Assembly (NCBI GenBank): GCA_949346185.1
Contig: CASGVX010000017.1
Location: 1-14,468 of the forward strand
Origin: an uncultured Lachnospiraceae bacterium
Lineage (GTDB): Bacteria; Bacillota; Clostridia; Lachnospirales; Lachnospiraceae
Direction: 5' to 3'
DNA length: 14,468 bases
The translations under genes were made by a program, and so were the position numbers. Positions 13,693-14,468 of the stretch are shown here, piece by piece; within the stretch, counting starts at the first letter, position 1, and each line of letters starts with the position of its first letter. The notes beneath the pieces are model-generated. The model did no database searches. It saw only the letters and a program-made list of their open reading frames with translations, and was not told where the DNA came from.

Positions 13693-13721
13693 CTAGTACA
13701 GCTTAGTGTTCGTTGTACTAG
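13693..13721. promoter_or_regulatory. Perfect 8-bp dyad upstream of thiI (possible operator or RNA hairpin)
   Basis: CTAGTACA (13693-13700) and TGTACTAG (13714-13721) are exact inverted copies 13 bp apart, with centres 21 bp apart, about two helix turns. No T run follows, so it is not an intrinsic terminator. CACTA (13691-13695) and TAGTG (13704-13708) offer an alternative, mutually exclusive pairing. It lies in the 83-bp gap between the desulfurase gene and thiI and might bind a dimeric regulator or fold in the mRNA. Confidence 0.45.
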
Positions 13722-13754
13722 ATACGAGAAGCAATAGATTACAGGAGGCAACAG

Positions 13755-14468
13755 ATGTATCAGGCGTTTTTGTTGAAATATGCGGAGATAGGAATTAAGG
13801 GAAAGAATCGATATAAGTTTGAAAATGCGCTCTGTGAGCAGGTTCGCCATCGATTGGGAAAGATTGAGGGAGAATTTCAGGTGGTTCGGGAGCAGGGAAG
13901 AATCTTTGTGGAGGCTCAGGGGGATTTTGACTTTGATGATGCCATTGATGCCATGAGCAGGGTGTTTGGCGTTTCTTCTATCAGCCCGGCAGAGGTGATT
14001 GAGGAAAAGAAATGGGATGTCTTGGCAGAGAAGGTGGGGGATTTCGTAGAGAGGCAGTATCCGAACCCTTCCTTTACATTTAAGGTGAAATCCCGCCGAA
14101 GTGACAAGGGCTATCCCTTGACCTCGCCGGAAATTTGCGTGGAGATGGGAAGCTATCTGCTAGAGCGTTTTGAAAATATTTCCGTGGACGTTCATAATCC
14201 CCAGGTGTATATCTGGGTGGAGGTTCGGGAGAAGGCCTATGTGTATTCCAAGGTCTACGCAGGTGCCTGCGGCATGCCTCTGGGAACCAACGGCAAGGCC
14301 ATGCTTTTGCTCTCCGGGGGGATTGACAGCCCGGTGGCAGGCTATATGATTGCCAAGAGGGGCGTGTATATTGATGCGGTGTATTTCCATGCACCTCCCT
14401 ATACCAGCGAGCGGGCAAAGCAGAAGGTGGTGGATTTGGCGAAATTGATTTCCCGGTATACCGGGCCT
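13755..14468 (+). CDS. thiI: tRNA 4-thiouridine synthase / sulfurtransferase ThiI (partial, runs off the end)
   Basis: The first 238 residues of ThiI, which adenylates U8 of tRNA and inserts sulfur received from a cysteine desulfurase; in many bacteria it also supplies sulfur for the thiazole of thiamine. The N-terminal ferredoxin-like domain is about 1-60 (LLKYAEIGIKGKNRYKFE). The THUMP domain spans about 61-165 (FTFKVKSRRSDKGYPLTSPEI). The PP-loop ATP-binding motif SGGIDSPVAG lies at 187-196, preceded by GMPLGTNGKAMLLL. The linker reads AGACGMPLGT where GG(L)P is common. The frame is open to the last base, so the catalytic-Cys region is outside the window. AGGAGG (13743-13748) is six bases from the ATG. 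It is paired with the upstream desulfurase, as in B. subtilis nifZ-thiI. Confidence 0.95.
   Translation, partial: MYQAFLLKYAEIGIKGKNRYKFENALCEQVRHRLGKIEGEFQVVREQGRIFVEAQGDFDFDDAIDAMSRVFGVSSISPAEVIEEKKWDVLAEKVGDFVERQYPNPSFTFKVKSRRSDKGYPLTSPEICVEMGSYLLERFENISVDVHNPQVYIWVEVREKAYVYSKVYAGACGMPLGTNGKAMLLLSGGIDSPVAGYMIAKRGVYIDAVYFHAPPYTSERAKQKVVDLAKLISRYTGP

Noticed and set aside
1..14468. Search for CRISPR arrays, tRNA or rRNA genes, transposases, phage genes, toxin-antitoxin pairs or defence modules
   Set aside because: No repeat-spacer pattern, clover-leaf-like region or such proteins were seen by eye; the window reads as core chromosome.

Overview
The window looks like core chromosome of a Gram-positive clostridium, most likely Lachnospiraceae. 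This is inferred from strong AGGAGG-type ribosome binding sites, purine-rich coding strands of roughly 50% GC, the clostridial-type PssA/Psd pair, an iscS-like/thiI pair and the protein styles; no 16S or other marker is present. It holds 13 protein-coding genes, two of them cut by the window edges. All but one are on the + strand, packed with gaps under 150 bp. I found no rRNA, tRNA, CRISPR array, insertion sequence or phage gene, and no gene-free stretch over 300 bases.

Region 1 (1-5132) is a membrane-lipid block: the tail of an unidentified membrane protein, a PAP2/AUR1-like lipid phosphatase or phosphotransferase, an MprF-type flippase-like membrane protein, a CDP-alcohol phosphatidyltransferase (PssA-like), phosphatidylserine decarboxylase (Psd) and an Orn/Lys/Arg decarboxylase whose ATG directly follows the psd stop codon. 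PssA makes phosphatidylserine from CDP-diacylglycerol and Psd turns it into phosphatidylethanolamine. The PAP2 and flippase-like proteins plausibly act on lipid head groups or lipid carriers in the same membrane.

Region 2 (about 5127-7810) has its own likely promoter, whose -35 element overlaps the upstream stop codon and whose transcript would begin with a hairpin. It encodes aldose 1-epimerase (GalM), a REC-HPt phosphorelay protein without a DNA-binding domain, translationally coupled to galM, and a small two-helix membrane protein of unknown function. A Cof-type HAD phosphatase on the - strand ends one base from this unit, tail to tail.

Region 3 (8778-11598) holds a YgiQ-type radical SAM protein and, behind its own promoter, an unusual soluble protein resembling the C-terminal part of the flagellar cap protein FliD, with no other flagellar gene in view. 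A strong hairpin follows it.

Region 4 (11631-14468) is RNA modification and sulfur transfer: RsmE (16S rRNA m3U1498 methyltransferase, probably starting at TTG), an IscS/NifS-type cysteine desulfurase, and ThiI (tRNA 4-thiouridine synthase), which runs off the end. The desulfurase probably loads ThiI with persulfide sulfur. A perfect 8-bp dyad with 21-bp half-site spacing lies between the last two genes.

I did not find a clear new defence or mobile system. The items most worth a second look are the orphan FliD-like protein, the galM-coupled REC-HPt protein with its membrane partner, and the lipid cluster with its AUR1-like PAP2 protein.
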